Source: Dillenia suffruticosa | Taxonomy: Eukaryota > Streptophyta > Magnoliopsida > Dilleniales > Dilleniaceae | DNA: 64,000 bases | NCBI GenBank assembly: GCA_033439265.1 | Contig: JAVTVX010000009.1 | Span: 2,717,609 to 2,781,608 of the forward strand | Direction of reading: 5' to 3' | Part shown: positions 46,532 through 61,300 of the stretch, piece by piece | How positions within the stretch are numbered: the first letter of the stretch is position 1 | Layout of the letters: the number at the start of each line of letters is the position of its first letter | The notes under the pieces: model-generated | Database searches by the model: none | Told to the model about the DNA's origin: nothing | What the model saw: the letters and a program-made list of their open reading frames with translations, nothing else | Translations under genes and position numbers: made by a program

Positions 46532-49500
46532 ATGAAGGAAAGCAGCGATGGGTTTGTGAGAGCAGACCAGATAGATTTGAAGAGCTTGGACGAGCAATTA
46601 GAGAGGCATATGAATAGGGCTTGGAGTATTGAGAAAAAGAACAAAGAAAAAGAAGATGAACAACAAGGATTTGGAGGAGGAGCTCGTGCTCATAAGACTA
46701 GACAAGATTGGGAAATTGATCCCTCTAAGCTCATAATCAAAAGTGTTATTGCACGTGGTACTTTTGGGACCGTCCATCGTGGTGTCTATGATGGCCAAGA
46801 TGTAGCTGGTTAGTCTCTCAATCAATATTCCACTATTGGTTTTCAATTAATCAATCATCGCCTTGGATATTTTATGTTATTATCATCCTTTTTTTTTTTC
46901 ATTCATAATATATGGTTTTAGTCGAATACAGATTTAGAAAATTGGGAACTTTAATGGGTTTTTGTGGTCCTGTAATGGGGTTATAATTAAATGTGAAATC
47001 TGTGCATTTTATTTATTTATTTATTTATTTTGTCCTTCATTAATTCTGGGAAATTTCTGGGATTTTGGTCAATATTGAGTTTGAGTTCCAATTATCGTTG
47101 CTATGAATGGACAAGTGATCAAACTTTTAAATGCAAGCTTGTGAACATCAGTGACTCTATACACGGGTTAGGTTGAATTAGTAGATTATTCCCAATTAAT
47201 TTTGGATAATGTCATTGTTTTGGTACTTTCATGTGGTCCCAACTATTCATTCGTGTCATCTTTGGCTCTAAATCATAAGAAACATACATATGCCCTGTAG
47301 TTAAGGATCCCATTTATTGTTGCGGTTAAGACTATTCATTGGCCTTTTCTATTAATTAGTTAAGCTACTTGACTGGGGAGAAGAAGGCCACAGATCAGAA
47401 GCTGAGATAGCTTCGCTAAGAGCAGCGTTTACACAAGAAGTAGCTGTGTGGCATAAGCTTGATCACCCGAATGTAACTAAGGTAATCTTTCCTCTTATTT
47501 TGTGTTATAGACTTAACTTTACCTTTTCTCGCAAACTGAACCATTGAGTTTTCTGCTTGGAGGAGATTTTCATCTGGTCAATTCCCATCTAGAGTGGTTG
47601 ATGTTAATTGTGTGTGTGTGTGTGTATTTCTTTATCATATTTATTAAATGGATTGTTGGGTAGGCTACTATGCCGCCCTCCAACTAAAATAAAAAAAAAA
47701 ACGGCAGTGTTGACAAATTGAAGACTTTCGGTGATAGCTTTTTGTAGTTTTATTGCAAACACCCAAGCTTTTAGGAAGGATCGTATTCTTGTGAGGCGAA
47801 CGTCACATTTGATACGGTTGAAGGACAATCCACTGGATATTTCTACATGCTCTTTTGGGTGGAGCTCTTTAGGGATCCTTTAGTGCTCTTTTTTGAAAGA
47901 CATGTCCCGGAAAGCTTTCCCTTTCTTAAATGGCCCTTCTAATCAGACCTGTTGTCCTTTAGGTTTCCAGCATCACTATTTCGGGATCTTTTCTTTTTTC
48001 TGCAACTTGTACTATAGCGTCATATTTTCCCCACCAGCCTCTGTTGGTTTCAAAGGTGTAGTGAAGGAGTTCCAACTTGTTAGATTGTAAAAGCTTATTG
48101 CCATCCCAGCACTCAAGGCTACTAAAATTGTAAAATCATTCTTTTTATACCATATTGAGACTGCTTTGCTATTATTAAGATGAAGAATTCTGTCTAGCAT
48201 ACTAATCCTTTGATGCTCCAATACCTTAGTTTCTATTGTTGTAGAGCCACTTGGGGTATGTGGGTCCTTAATTGCTAGAGGAATCTTAGAGGCATTTGTT
48301 ATCCTATTCCCAAAGGAAAACGTGTTGGTTGAGTTTTCTGTGAATAGCCGTTGATGCATCTTGAGAGAGTAAGGTTTGCAGCTTATCTGGGGGAACTGTT
48401 TGATGTGCTGGTGACACGAGAATTCATCCCCATTACTCTTTTAAAAGGCTTTAGTACTGCCACATGTTTTCCAAAACAGTTTAGACTTGTTTTCTCACCT
48501 TAAGTAGAGAGTAGATTCACATAAAATGCCTTACACATCACATTTGTTCATTTACCATATTGACGTATCATTCCCATTAATTTCTTGCTAAACTTTTCTT
48601 TTCTTCGGTGCTTGTCTGATATGCAATTTGAGAAATGCTAAATTTGGAATCAGAAAAAAAAAGGAGAGTTGACTATTTTGATCATAACTCCTTAGGAATT
48701 ATATGAACAATTCTCTTCATACTTTTTGCTGTTTGTTTAAGCCTGGATTTTGAGGGTCCTGCATAAGATTGTCTGCACATGTTTTCAACTGCACAAGTGC
48801 TGTATGATACTATCATCTGAGAGCATTTTTTCACCCTTGTAATCAGATTCATTAGTCCTTTAGTTCATTTACTAGATTAAATGTAGCTTGAGGACCTATA
48901 ATTGATGTTACTTGGAAAAAAAATGGTTACAGGAAAGAGAAAAGAAGAGGCATATCTCTCTGTACTTATCTTCAGGTCATTTGCATTGCCTGATATTTTC
49001 CACCTCTTTTGTTGTACTCATTTCAAGTTTACTTCCCCAATTCAGACTTTGCTCTGACAACTGCCTGTGGAGGTCCATTGGTTTTTTTTTCATATTTCTT
49101 TAAGTAAAATCTTTTGTACCCACAATTGACAAAGAGTTAGGGCTACAGGCTGCAGACTTGTTGATTGTGTTAGTTTCCCAAAAATATATCACATTATTTA
49201 CAGCGCCTAACTTGGGAACCTAGTACTACTATTTATGCAGTTGTGTCTAGTGTTTGCACAAGATCTGGTCCTAACGAATTATTTCCAATCATTTGCAGTT
49301 TACTGGGGCAACAATGGGATCTGCGGAGCTGAATGTACAAACAGAAAATGGTGTAATTGGCATGCCCAGTAACATCTGCTGCGTTGTTGTGGAGTATCTT
49401 CCTGGCGGTGCCTTGAAAAATTATCTGATAAAAAACAGAAGGAGAAAGCTGGCTTTCAAAGTTGTCATTCAACTGGCCCTTGATCTTGCACGAGGGTACT

Positions 49501-50291
49501 TGTTATCTGTATAATTTCTAATTTTCGCTTTCTTGCACTCTATTTGATTTTGTTCTGTCACCTTATTAAGCTTAAGGATTATGCAAATGAATGTGACTGC
49601 AGGTTAAGCTACTTGCATTCACAAAAGGTTGTCCACAGAGACGTAAAGACGGAAAACATGCTATTGGATAAAACACGGACACTGAAAATAGCAGATTTTG
49701 GGGTTGCTCGAGTTGAGGCTTCAAATCCTAATGACATGACTGGAGAAACAGGGACCCTTGGTTACATGGCCCCTGAGGTATTCACTATATCTAGACTCTA
49801 GGACTTCAACTTACACTATAAGGTTTAGTCTTGGATGCTTTTCCTGGTCTAAAATTGGAGTCAGATCGGGACCAAAAGTGAGTCTTGCTTTTGCTAATTA
49901 TTGTTGGTCTTTCAAAGGAAACATTACAAGTTTTTCCCCTCATTCAAATTTCCCTGAAAAATTAATAATAAAACAAAACCCAGATTGGTATGAGAGAATA
50001 ACTTAATAAAATGATAGTGTTTTGAGTACTGGGTGTGATGTTTGTAGATGTGATTTATTGGAATCTAGAAGAAACTATTTTGTATCAAATGAATGCTAAT
50101 AGCTTGGCAACTTTGGTGCATCACAGGTTCTTAATGGAAATCCCTATAACAGGAAATGTGACGTCTACAGCTTTGGCATTTGTTTGTGGGAGGTTTATTG
50201 TTGTGACATGCCATATCCTGACCTCAGTTTCTCTGAAATGACTTCTGCTGTAGTCCGTCAGGTATATTGCATTTAATTTAACATTTCGATT

Positions 50292-50328
<37 letters not shown>

Positions 50329-50558
50329 ATGCATCTTCCTTGACGTTGCAGAATCTGAGACCGGAGATTCCCCGTTGCTGCCCAAGCTCTCTGGCAAATG
50401 TAATGAGGCGATGCTGGGATGCTAACCCGGACAAAAGACCAGAGATGGATGAGGTAGTTTCCATGTTGGAGGCCATTGACACATCAAAAGGTGGAGGTAT
50501 GCTCCCTCTTGATCAGTCTCAAGGTTGTCTTTGCTTCCATAGGAAACGTGGACCTTAA
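46532..50558 (+). CDS. CBC1/CBC2-like: Raf-like C7 protein kinase, CBC1/CBC2 type
   Basis: Six exons, 46532-46808, 47360-47481, 49299-49495, 49603-49777, 50127-50261 and 50352-50558, join in frame to 370 aa with GT-AG introns. The N-terminus carries the family's 'GFVRADQIDLKSLDEQLERH'. The kinase domain starts at WEIDPSKL (60-67) and has glycine loop ARGTFGTV (74-81), lysine 94 in VAVKLLDW, catalytic loop HRDVKTEN (210-217), DFG 230-232, GTLGYMAPE (249-257) and WDANPDKRPEMDEV near the end. The C-terminus is the characteristic 'GCLCFHRKRGP'. Arabidopsis CBC1 and CBC2 are cytosolic kinases in guard cells that act with HT1 and phototropins in stomatal opening to blue light and low CO2. All catalytic residues are present. 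Intron 5 is only 90 nt and holds a long CT run. Naming is by recall of the family sequence. Confidence 0.93.
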
Positions 50559-53500
50559 TTGAACACAGCATTCGTAATGGATTCGAAAACGTAAAACTAT
50601 GTTACAAGTACCTAAATATGCATTTGGAGGCATCTTAGTGTAGTTGTAGTTTATTTTGCAGAGCTCTACAAACACAATTCTCTCCGTTGGACATTGAAGA
50701 GCTCTCTTTATGTTCAAATCCACTTTTTCATTTCTGCTGGGGCTGGGGAGGTTTCAAATACATGTATTTATATACAAGTTTAGTAGCCAGTAGTGCTAGT
50801 CGTGGGGCTGGTTCTTAACCTTTCTTGTAAATTTACCAGGTTAAATATATATTCATTATTGGCATTATAATCAATATGAATGATCTGTATCATTGGTACT
50901 TGCCTCTTTTCCGTGTTTTTTCTTCTTTCTGGTATTTTGTGATAGATTTATTTATTTTTCTCAAACTAGCCTTTAGAAACAAGTTCTCTCTCTCTCTCTC
51001 TCTCTCTCAAGCATTGCTGGTGTGAGCATTGGCATTGAAGGGCATGTTGAGGCGTCCTATCCACCATCTCTGGTTGGTTTGTTCCTTCTATTTATGATAT
51101 GAACATAAAAATAGGTTTTAAATAAGACCAAAGCATGCCTTGTGATTACACTTATCTGAAATCTATTCAGATACATGCATTCATTGTGGTGGGTGTCAAT
51201 ATTCAAGTTCTACTGGGGCAAATTCTTTCTAATGCATGGAAATGATATTTTTGGCACAAGTTATAATCGTATGGCAATTAAGACATTTCGTAGCTTTATT
51301 TAAAGAAGCAGCTTTGAGTTTTAATGTTGACTTTAGTTTATTTAGTACCTATTTGTGGGGATTGAAGTTCCTTCTTTTGCTTGTTGAGGTTTTAGTAGAC
51401 ACTAACAATTACTTCTGCTCATCCTTTGTGTGACATCTTAAGTTACATGTACTATAAATGTTTCCCTTTTTTGGGGGTGGGGTGGGGGATTAGGGTTTGT
51501 AGATTGCAATTGGAAAATTTGTGGTTAGAATTAATTGAGAGTAGCCTGACCCTTTAATACGAAAAAAGATCGTTGTGATGATAATTTAATTTCTTTATAG
51601 AGAAAATTTGCTTACATTTGTAGAAGTCTCTATTTATTACAAAAGTTTTTTCAATGGAAAAAATATTAAAAATAAAATAAAATAAAATAGAGATGAGGGG
51701 ATATAAGTTGAAGGAAGCCAAATGAATGATCTATCAGAGGAACTTACTTGCCTAATAATTGTGTTAGTCTTTTGTAAAATGTCGTATGTTGAATAATTGA
51801 AAAAAACATATATTTGTTCGATACCTATTTTAACTATAAAATCCAAAAAAAAAAAAAAAAAAAAAAAATTACAAAGCCTTATCGTTGGTGCCCTGCACTT
51901 TGGTTAAGATATACACATGATCTATTACACTGAATTCATGTATCAACTTCCTCTTTTCTTCCCTTCTCTTGGAACATTGGCCTCTTCCAACAGAAACTAT
52001 AGGAAATCAACATGGAAGAGCACAAGTTAGAATATGAAGCAGTCTGGGAGAGAGTTTGGACCCTGGCTCTGTTTCCATCTTCTCTGGGTGTAGATGTGTA
52101 GTAGATTACATAAAGGATGATTTGGGCTACTGCTAGCATTAATCCCAATCCATCTCTCTATAGGCTAAATTGCAAAGAGTTGTGTTTAACATTTAATTAA
52201 AATAAATAATGATAAATCTAAAATGAGTTTTACAATACTTAAATCGGATTAATCGTGTAAAATCTGGATAACGATTGTGAAAAAAAATAATGAATAGGTA
52301 AGGCTACGCTTAGGCATAATATATTTAGGCTTGTAGCTGTCACATGTTTCTCACAACAGCCATGGCAGAGGAAGCAACCATTTTGGGCCATGTGACAGCA
52401 CCACACCATGAATCATGCGTTCAGCATCTGCAGAGAAAATCCTTTGTTTCACCTCTTGATTCATCCAAACCCATGAATTTACCTTTTATCCATTAATAAC
52501 CATTACAACTGTGCTTAAACTAAAATTAGGATCACTGACCCTTCTTCGCAGAGTATTGTTATTGTTCTTTGAATAGACCCTCGTTACTGTCCCACCAAAA
52601 TATTAAATAATTCAATTTTTTTTTTTTTTAATTTAAATCAATAATCCCATAGTTATAAAAGGTGTGAGGTCTTTTTTAGATACTTGATTATCGGTATTTG
52701 AAAATTTAACTAATCTAATTTGAATAATTTTATGATTCAATGTATGAGTTTTTTCTCTATTAATTTTTGTATTTTTAAAATTTAAAATTAAGATTTTAAT
52801 TAAAAAAATTTAGCATTTGTTAATAAACCGATAAATCATTGATAAAGGGTGTGAGGTCTATTTGATCAATTGTCTCGTAATCATGGATGAGTAGCTTATT
52901 TGTGTTTGGTACAGAAAGTAGGTCATGGATGCAATGAATTCAACTTGTTCCCAATGTAGCCATGGAAGGCCAATTTTCAGAAGGGATGCTGACAAGTATT
53001 AGTTTCCTAAATTTAAGCATGCCAATGATTGGTCACTGTGGGTATAAAAGGACTTGAAATTTGTCACATGCTGTGAAGTTTGAACTTGATATGATTAATC
53101 TTAAAATTAAAATTAAAAAAAAAAAAAGAAAATCAAGTGTGTGCTCTTGGTGTGTAGGTTTTTTTTTTTTTTTTTTTTTTTTTTTGATCTTGGGTATATT
53201 AAATTATTGTTTTCTTTTCCAATTTTAAAATATTTCGTTGTTAAATACTTTTTAAATCAATGAAATATTTTTCTAGTCAACAAGAAATAAAAACATAAAA
53301 GGGAAAAATGCATATATAAATAATATTTATGTGAAAAAATAAAATTATGTGTATGATTTATGAGTTATTATGTATATTTGGGTATATTTACTATTTTATT
53401 TTATTATTTTAAAAATAAATTATTGATATTTGATAATCATTTTGAATCTGATAAATTCGATTTGAATCGAATTGATTTCTTACGGGACAAAACTGTCTTC

Positions 53501-55080
53501 ACGTCTATTTCTCATTCTATAATATTTGAACTCAAATTTGTTTTAAAAACGATACTCTTAGCGCTCGATCATTCGACCAGCTATACTAAATTATTTTATA
53601 CTTTTTTTATGTTAGTGGATTTTATTTTTCACCGATCAGTATTTGAATTTCATCCTATTAAGAGAGTGTTTCCAACTTATAAGTCAAAATAAAAATTATA
53701 ACTATTTGATAATTAAAATTTATAAAAATACTTATAAGCTTAAAAAAATACTTATAAGTAAAAAAAAAATAAACTACTCCCAACAGTTTTTCATTTTGAT
53801 ACATTTAAACATAATTAAAATAAACTATTTTAATCGATAAATATACATTTTCACCTTTTTATATTTAATAAATATTACAAATATATCACATTTTAATGCA
53901 CTGTGATCTTTTCTCTATTTTATATAGTTTATAATTATTCATTTTATCAAATAATTAATTACTTTTAATTAATATTTATCTAAATAATAATAATTTATTT
54001 TTTAAAAAAACTAAAATAGAATTATAAGTTAAAATGCTGATCATAAGCACCAAGTTTTTATAAGCAGTATTTTTTAAATAATCTCAAATGATATTCGATT
54101 CGAATCAAACTCTGTAAAATCCATTAAAGGGTTAAATCTTCCCGATCTCTGATCCCTGATCCTGATCTAGGATCCCTTTGTTCTATTCCACGGCAATCAT
54201 GATCGCACTGGTTACGAAAAGTGTTGCAAGACATTTTTCAAAGTTGGTGCCTCTTAATCACACCAGAATATTTCTTTTAATGACATAATTTTTGTCTAAT
54301 CATTATAGGTAATCATCATTCAATAGACATCTTGCTTTACGCGGGTTTTATTTTCAAAATCAAAATTTGAAGTGAATAATTAATTATTTATTATATTAAT
54401 GGAAATAAATCGGTGCCACGTCACCCTCATTATCTAATGCCTTTTGTCTTACTTATGGAATATGCTCCGAACCAAAAAGTTAATCCTCACAATTTAAAAA
54501 TTATTAGCATTTTTTAAATGTGGTCAATACAAATCTCCCTCGCTACATTTTAAATTACCAAAACAAAAACAAAAGAAAAAAAATAAAATATATATATATT
54601 TACACAGTAGAAAATAAAATAAGGATAAAATTAAAAATTTATATTAAAATATTAGTATAATATATATTTAAAATTATAATTTAAAAATGAAAATTAGAAT
54701 TTTTTTAAATAAATCAATATATTCAGTAATTATGTTAAATTTGATTAAATTCGGTTCGAATACAAAATCTTATGTTAGATAATTAGAATGTTTAAGAAAA
54801 TTTAAAAATATAATTGTATAAAATTATATAAATAAAAATATTTTATTTAGACAGTTATTGCTCAGAATTTTATAATTAAAACTCATTGTTTTATTTATTT
54901 ATTTATTTTGAGTTATACAATAAATAGATATTAGATAATTTTGGCTGATTTTCTGCATAGGGGGTAATTATGTGGGTTAGATATAATAATTATAAGGGGA
55001 TTATATCAATATTTTTCTATTTAAAATTAAAAAAATAATAATTAAAAAGATAAAAGAAAAGGTCAAGTAGAGAGTCAAAC
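50559..55080. other. Intergenic, AT-rich
   Basis: 50559-50900 is probably the kinase 3' UTR. SINE-superfamily stretches in minus orientation lie at about 52675-52860 and 53400-53650, and a partial plus-strand 3' end at about 52205-52290. Poly-A and poly-T runs occur at 51846-51868 and 53160-53185. No other gene is seen. Confidence 0.6.
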
Positions 55081-55264
55081 ATCTTCAACGTGGCCCACTC
55101 AGAGGTTTGATCCAATAATTGGCATCCACGTGTACAGTTGTACGAGACAAGAGGAGAGCGGTGCGTTCGAGTGTCACAACTCACAAGCGCGCTCCCTCCT
55201 CTCACTGTACCGCCGTCCAAGATCGGGTATTGAAACTGAAAAACCCCCCACCCCATCCCTGCCA

Positions 55265-55295
<31 letters not shown>

Positions 55296-55342
55296 CCCCC
55301 TAGTCGACCGACAGATCTTTCTCTTGCTCTTCTCTCTCTCCG
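55080..55342 (+). promoter_or_regulatory. Promoter and leader exon of the ARM-repeat gene
   Basis: A locally GC-richer stretch contains CCAAT at 55112-55116 and a G-box CACGTG at 55127-55132, then a CT-rich leader (55264-55300) and a possible donor 'ccg|gtgacta' at 55343. The coding exon at 58355 is preceded by an acceptor 'tgtctag|acc' (58336), implying a leader intron of about 3 kb. The leader exon's limits are inferred. Confidence 0.45.
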
Positions 55343-58300
55343 GTGACTACATATTTCTCTCTTTGTCTCCTGAATATTCAATTCTCTCCCTCCCGCTTTC
55401 TATTTGTAACTTGATATGCTTGTTTGTAAATTTAGTGAACTCTATTCAGATCTCTCTGTGTTGTCTCTTTTAGGGTTTTTATTTTTTTTTTTTAGTTTTA
55501 ACTGTTGAATTGTGGGAGGTGTTGTCATTCGGTAATTGAGATATGCCAATTACGTTGAATGTTTGCTTCTCTAATGTTGAGATTCATAATTTTTTGATTT
55601 AATTTGAAGAGTCGGGCTTTTTTTAGCTTGATGGAAATTGAGTTGACTTGGGGTTTACATATGTGTATATATATATTATATACGTCATTTCATTTTCCAA
55701 CATTATGTTTTTGTGGACATGTTTATGTTTGATGACTGCTTGTCCGATGATTATTGTCTTTTTTTTCTTAAGGATTTCTCTTTCTATGGGTGTCATCTGA
55801 AAGTGGATTTTCAACTTTGCGAATCCAAAATGATCTCTTATATGGGTTTTTTGATATCTAATTAAGTGATTTTTTATGGGTTTTTGAGTTTAGTTGTTCT
55901 TTTGCCCTCTGTTATTTTGCTATGGGCAATTCTATTCTTTTAGATGCTTATTTTGGTAACTGCTTTCCCAACAATTTTTGTCCTGTTTCTAAGGATTTCT
56001 CTTCCTGGGTGTCTTATGAAGTGGGTTCTCAACTTTTTGAATCAAAAAATTATCTCTTATATGTTTTATTTCTTCTTCTTCTTCTTCTTATTATTATTAT
56101 TATTTTATTTCTTGTTGGTGGTTTTTATGGGGTTTTAAGTTTAGTTGTTTTTGCCCTCTGTAGTTGAACTAGGGGAAATGCTATTACGTGATTCACACGG
56201 TCATGATTTTTGTGGTAATCAAGAATAGGCAAAATCTTTTCCCACAGCCTTTTAGGTATAGTAATGACTGTGTTTTGACTTATTGATAATGAAATTCTTC
56301 ATTTGGTCAACTCATGTAAAACCTAGAACTTCCCTAGATTTGGATTCAAGAGAGCACTTTCCCATTTTTTGTCATGCCTTTTGGCTATCCAGTTATTCTC
56401 TCTGTACAAATACTTGTATTCTGAGGGCTTTTTTGACTTAATCTATTTGCATTTAATGAGATTGGAAAAAAAGGTCCTTTTTTATTTCTTAATCGGCTAC
56501 AAGTCACTGTTTTGGCGTCCTGTGATTATACTTTTTTCCAAGACTACTCCTCTTTTTGTCAATTTGTATATAGCTTAGAAAAGAATCTCTTAGCTTTGAA
56601 ATTCTGAGGTCACTTTCCCATTTTCTGCTGTGTTGTATGTCTTTGTATAGAGCTTCTTACTTCCATTGATCTGCTGCTTTCCCTAAAATCTGAACTACAA
56701 TTCTGATCTAAATGTAAATTTATTTCAGTTACTAAGTAGGGAAAGGCTTATGTGAGTTCAGTCTCCTCTCTGTAGAAGCCAATGGTATGATGCCATAGGA
56801 ATACGTGGACTTGTATGGAAAAGTAAAAATAATGCTGCAACTTGAAGAAACTTGATGGGAACAGATCATTTAGGTTCTAGGCTGTTTTCTTATTCCTAGC
56901 CTGTAAAATGCCTGTCAATAGCCACCACCATCTATGTGCAGATAACCATTTAAAATTCAAGGCACTATAACTTTCTAGTGGCCGTAGATATTCAGCAAGG
57001 GAATTAGGATTAGGAGATTTTCCTGCTATAGTGTGGGAGATTAAAGATTGTTGGACCATTGGAAATCCTTATATACAAGTTTTGATTGTTGGTAAGTAAA
57101 AAGTAAATAATTATTGATATTTCTTTTGGAAGGTGTGGATCACACGAAATGAGTAAACCAGTAATATTGCTTTTCCCCTCCTCTTCTTGGCCTTTTTAAG
57201 TGTTAAATAAAAGTTAAAGCGGTTAGCCTTTGCTTCTTGATGGGTTGATCTCTATACATAGGTTGACGGCATGCTTTAAGTGGTTGAACTAGTAGTTAAA
57301 TGCATATGCAGCTACATGGTTCTCTTGGACTAATGAGGATCCTTTTTTTTTTCCTGCAAAGTTCCTTTGTTCATGAGTGAATTCTATGGTGTGCAAAAGT
57401 GTAAAAGTTTCCTGGTTCCTGAATTCTGGAGTTGTAATGAACCATAATTAGTTAGACATGAACTAAACTAGCCCATGAAAGGATTTTCTTTCATTGCGTT
57501 TATTCGTTGTTGTTATATACATATCTTATCCTGAAGTTCATAATTGAGATACAGATTTTATCACCCATATGTTCAGTTTATAATAATTTTGACATTGTAA
57601 AAGTAATGAAAAAGAAAAATGCAACTTAATTAACTCCCATATTTCGGATGGTATAGTTGTGACTCCCTAACTGTACCAATGGTAACAAAGAAATACCTAC
57701 AAAGTGCAAGTGTTAGAAAGGATCTATATTTTCAACACTATTTATCAAGCCAGTCATTCTTTGCTGCCTTCTTGTAAAGATAGGGTGCGCATCAGTAGTC
57801 CCGAGTAGAGAAAGAGGATTCTAAAGTACTTAAGAGATTCGTGGTAATAAGGCTTTCTACTTAGGTAGTTACCTGTTGCCATGGGTCATAAATTGGGAGA
57901 GTACTCAATAGGATCCCACAACTCAGTGTCCTGTTAGCTATATGTGTTGTTTACTAAACACAATCGTATTTCCATTTTTCAGGTGGCATCATTTGAATGT
58001 TAAACAAACATTCAACCCATGAGGAATATGCAGCAACTATAATTAGCAGCTAACCTGTCGATCCATGCATATAGCAATTCCCAGTATAGTCTACATCACT
58101 TGCTTTTAAGTGGGCCTATGCTCTTTAATGGAAGATTCTTTGCTTGATCAGAATTATCTTCTTGCCATAACCTGTCTCTGCTTGTAATCTGTATACTCTA
58201 ATTTATCTCAAATCCGTGTTTTGATATTACTTGTACCATTTCAATATTCATCTATTGTCTTGTATGTAGCTTTTGCTAAAACAATATTTCTGATGGTTCT

Positions 58301-58354
58301 GAGGTAGATGACATTCTATTTGTTTTATTTGTCTAGACCAACAGTAGACTAGAG

Positions 58355-61300
58355 ATGTCTGGAAAGGCCTTGAGGGACCTCAATGTGCTCCCTTTATCTG
58401 AGAGGGAAAGTGAGAGCCTCAATAAAGCAGTTTTAATTAAATCTGTGGTTGACAATTCAAATGGAGATACTGAGAAGGTCCCGACTAAAAATTCTACTCC
58501 GGTTGCCTCCTCCCTAGCAAAAGAAGCTGAAGTTGCATCCACTGTGTCTGATGTAGGATCTATTGAAGTAGAATATGTAGAATCAGAGAATTTAAATGAT
58601 GTGGACGACAAAGAGAAAGTTCTCCAGGTAAGTGTTCAGTTCTTTTTCTTTTTCGTCATTATTCTTTATGTTTATCTTAGTTATCTATATCTAGATAAAG
58701 TGTCAAATGTTGATATTTCTTACAATTATCTGGAAAGTAAAGAGTTTGTTATTCTCAGTAAAAGTTGGATATCTAGGGCTTTCAATGCCCCCTTTCTTAT
58801 TTAGATTATGTTTTCAGACACTTTTGGCAGGACTGGACTCTAAGGATTGGGTTTTGGTATGTGAAGCACTCAATAATGTACGTAGGTTGTCAATATTTCA
58901 CAAGGAGTCGATGCATGATATGCTGTAGGTTTATGCCACGAACTCTTGCTATTTGATTAAGAGTTTTTGATATCTGATTCTTGTCTTGTAAATTTTTTAG
59001 CATTATATTCATGATTATTCATTTTTTTCCATATGTATGATTATGTTTTCTGCAATCAGGGACCAAGTTGTTTCACTTATTGTGAAATCCATGAAGAACC
59101 CTAGAAGTGCTCTATGTAAAACAGCAATCATGTCATCTGAGGACATCTTTAAAGCTTATGGTGATCTTATAGTTGACTTGTTTGACCCTATGGTATTTAC
59201 TAGTTTCATTCCTGTTTGTTGGGTTCTTCTCAGATGCATTAATGTTTCCTTGTGTTTTTTAGTTCTCCTTTAGTTAATGCCATGCAACCCCTCTGATCCA
59301 AAATTGACTTTTTTTGACACAGCTTGTACAACTACTTCTGAAGGCTTCACAAGACAAGCGCTTTGTGTGCGAGGCTGCTGAGAGAGCTTTAGTAGCAATG
59401 ACTAATTGGGTTTCGCCAACATTATTGTTACCAAAGTTGCAGCCATATCTGAAGCACAAAAATCCTCGTATACGAGCAAAGACATCAATGTGCTTTTCCC
59501 GCAGTGTACAGCGACTGGTAAGTTCTCAACAACTTTGGTCTGCCTTCCTCATTGCCTGCACATTTGATATATGGTGTTTGTGACTGTATAATCTTCAACT
59601 TCGCTATTGTGAATTGTTAACCTAGAATACTCCACTATAACCATCTTGGTTGTAAGCCATCTATTTCTCATTTTGGAGAATGTCATCTCGCTTCGTCTTA
59701 TGAGGTTCTTTTTTCATCTTTGTAACTACAGCTTAATTTCTCCATCCCGAGTTACCTCAGAGTAAAAGAGAGTTAGCTCAAAAAGGTTCTGAATCAGCTT
59801 TGTTTGCTGCTTTCCTACTAGGTGTTGTGCAGCTGAAATTTTAATTTGTTGAATACACCTTCTTGATCCAATAGAGATCTTGCTTGGCTCCAAGGAGAAC
59901 CTAAATTATGACTTTTTTCAGGCATGAATGTTGCACTTACAGAATCTTCTCGCATGTCCATGTGCAGATGAAGTTAGCTGGTTTGGCTAATTGATGCTGT
60001 CTAATGTAGTTGAGTAGGTTTTTAAGACACATGGTCATGGCTTGATTATCAAGTAATCGATACTTGAGAAGGTTGAATGAACTTTTATATTAATAGTTTG
60101 TCTGACAAGGTTACTTGGCTTAATAATGAACACCCACGGGTTAATAGAAAATTTTTATGAATCCTCCATGGTAATGAAGTTGAGCAAAATTGTTTTTCCT
60201 TGTCTTCAATCTTTTGATAACCACAAAATTTTGTTTGGAAATAAAAGGATTTGAAGTCTAAAAGGAAATGATCCCACATGATAGGGCACCCCTGAGAAAA
60301 CTGAGGCTCTACGAATGAGAAGGCAGAAAGGACAGCTATTAGCATACTGGAGCCCAGAGACTAATCACATAAAAGTAGAGGGTGGCCTTAAACCTCAGGA
60401 CTGAAGGAAACCGTCCCAGCACCTATCATCCTTTATTGCAAGCTACAATGAGGCTCTGAACAAACCAAAAGAGGAAAAAACCACCAAAATAGGAAGTTGG
60501 AAATTAGAATAAGGGAGAGCCAAACAGCGGCTTCTTGTAGAAGATGAAGCAGTAGAACCACTTTTGTGAAGAGAAATGTCCAGGACAACAAAAATCTGAA
60601 CCACTCATAAATCTAACCATTGCCTGGAAAAATTTAGGGAAAACTCCTGAAAATTTAAGTTAACCTCAAAACTGAGAATTTGAAGTATTTTCTGCTTAGA
60701 AGCTTTTCGACGTGAAATTCCAGAAACTTCTGGGACCATGCTAGTGCATGCATCCAAGGAAATCTGCTCCAACTAACTCTAACAAGCTCGTGAACAAACC
60801 GCAGATAACACAGAAGCAACTATGAAGCCTTTTAACTTTCTATGCAATTCACCTGCCAACAGTCCCCTCAACTAAACACGTGAATCTTTTTAAAACTTAC
60901 CCTTGTTAGCCACTATCTTTCATTCCATTACCGACGTCAAGCGTCTTTAAAGTTCTCTCAAGAATACAGCATAATTCTTCAGCACTGGAAGCTGCATGAT
61001 TCTTATTATGTCTACGGAAAATGCTTTTCAATTCTTCTCTGCTTTTTTATACTCCTTCCTTCAACATCTACTTTGGACCCAAATATTTATAACTTATCTC
61101 AAGTTTCCTAGAATATATGAGCTCCAGCTGCATATCTAAAAGGTAATCAGGAGATTTAGATTGCATATCACTTGGAGGCACATAATAGCTTTCATCATGT
61201 GAGGTTAGGCATCTACCATGTCACATTAGAGCACACCCATGTTCTCAAATGCAAGTTGTCAATTTTTTTTTTTCCTCCATCTGTTACCACTGTAGCTCTA

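Noticed and set aside
48012-48359. 115-codon minus-strand frame in kinase intron 2
   Set aside because: Despite fairly ordinary amino-acid composition I recognise no family, no start context or neighbouring exon supports it, and it lies wholly in an intron.
53360-53840. Two overlapping plus-strand frames (110 and 65 codons)
   Set aside because: They overlap a minus-strand SINE-superfamily stretch and AT-rich DNA; the residue pattern reflects base composition.
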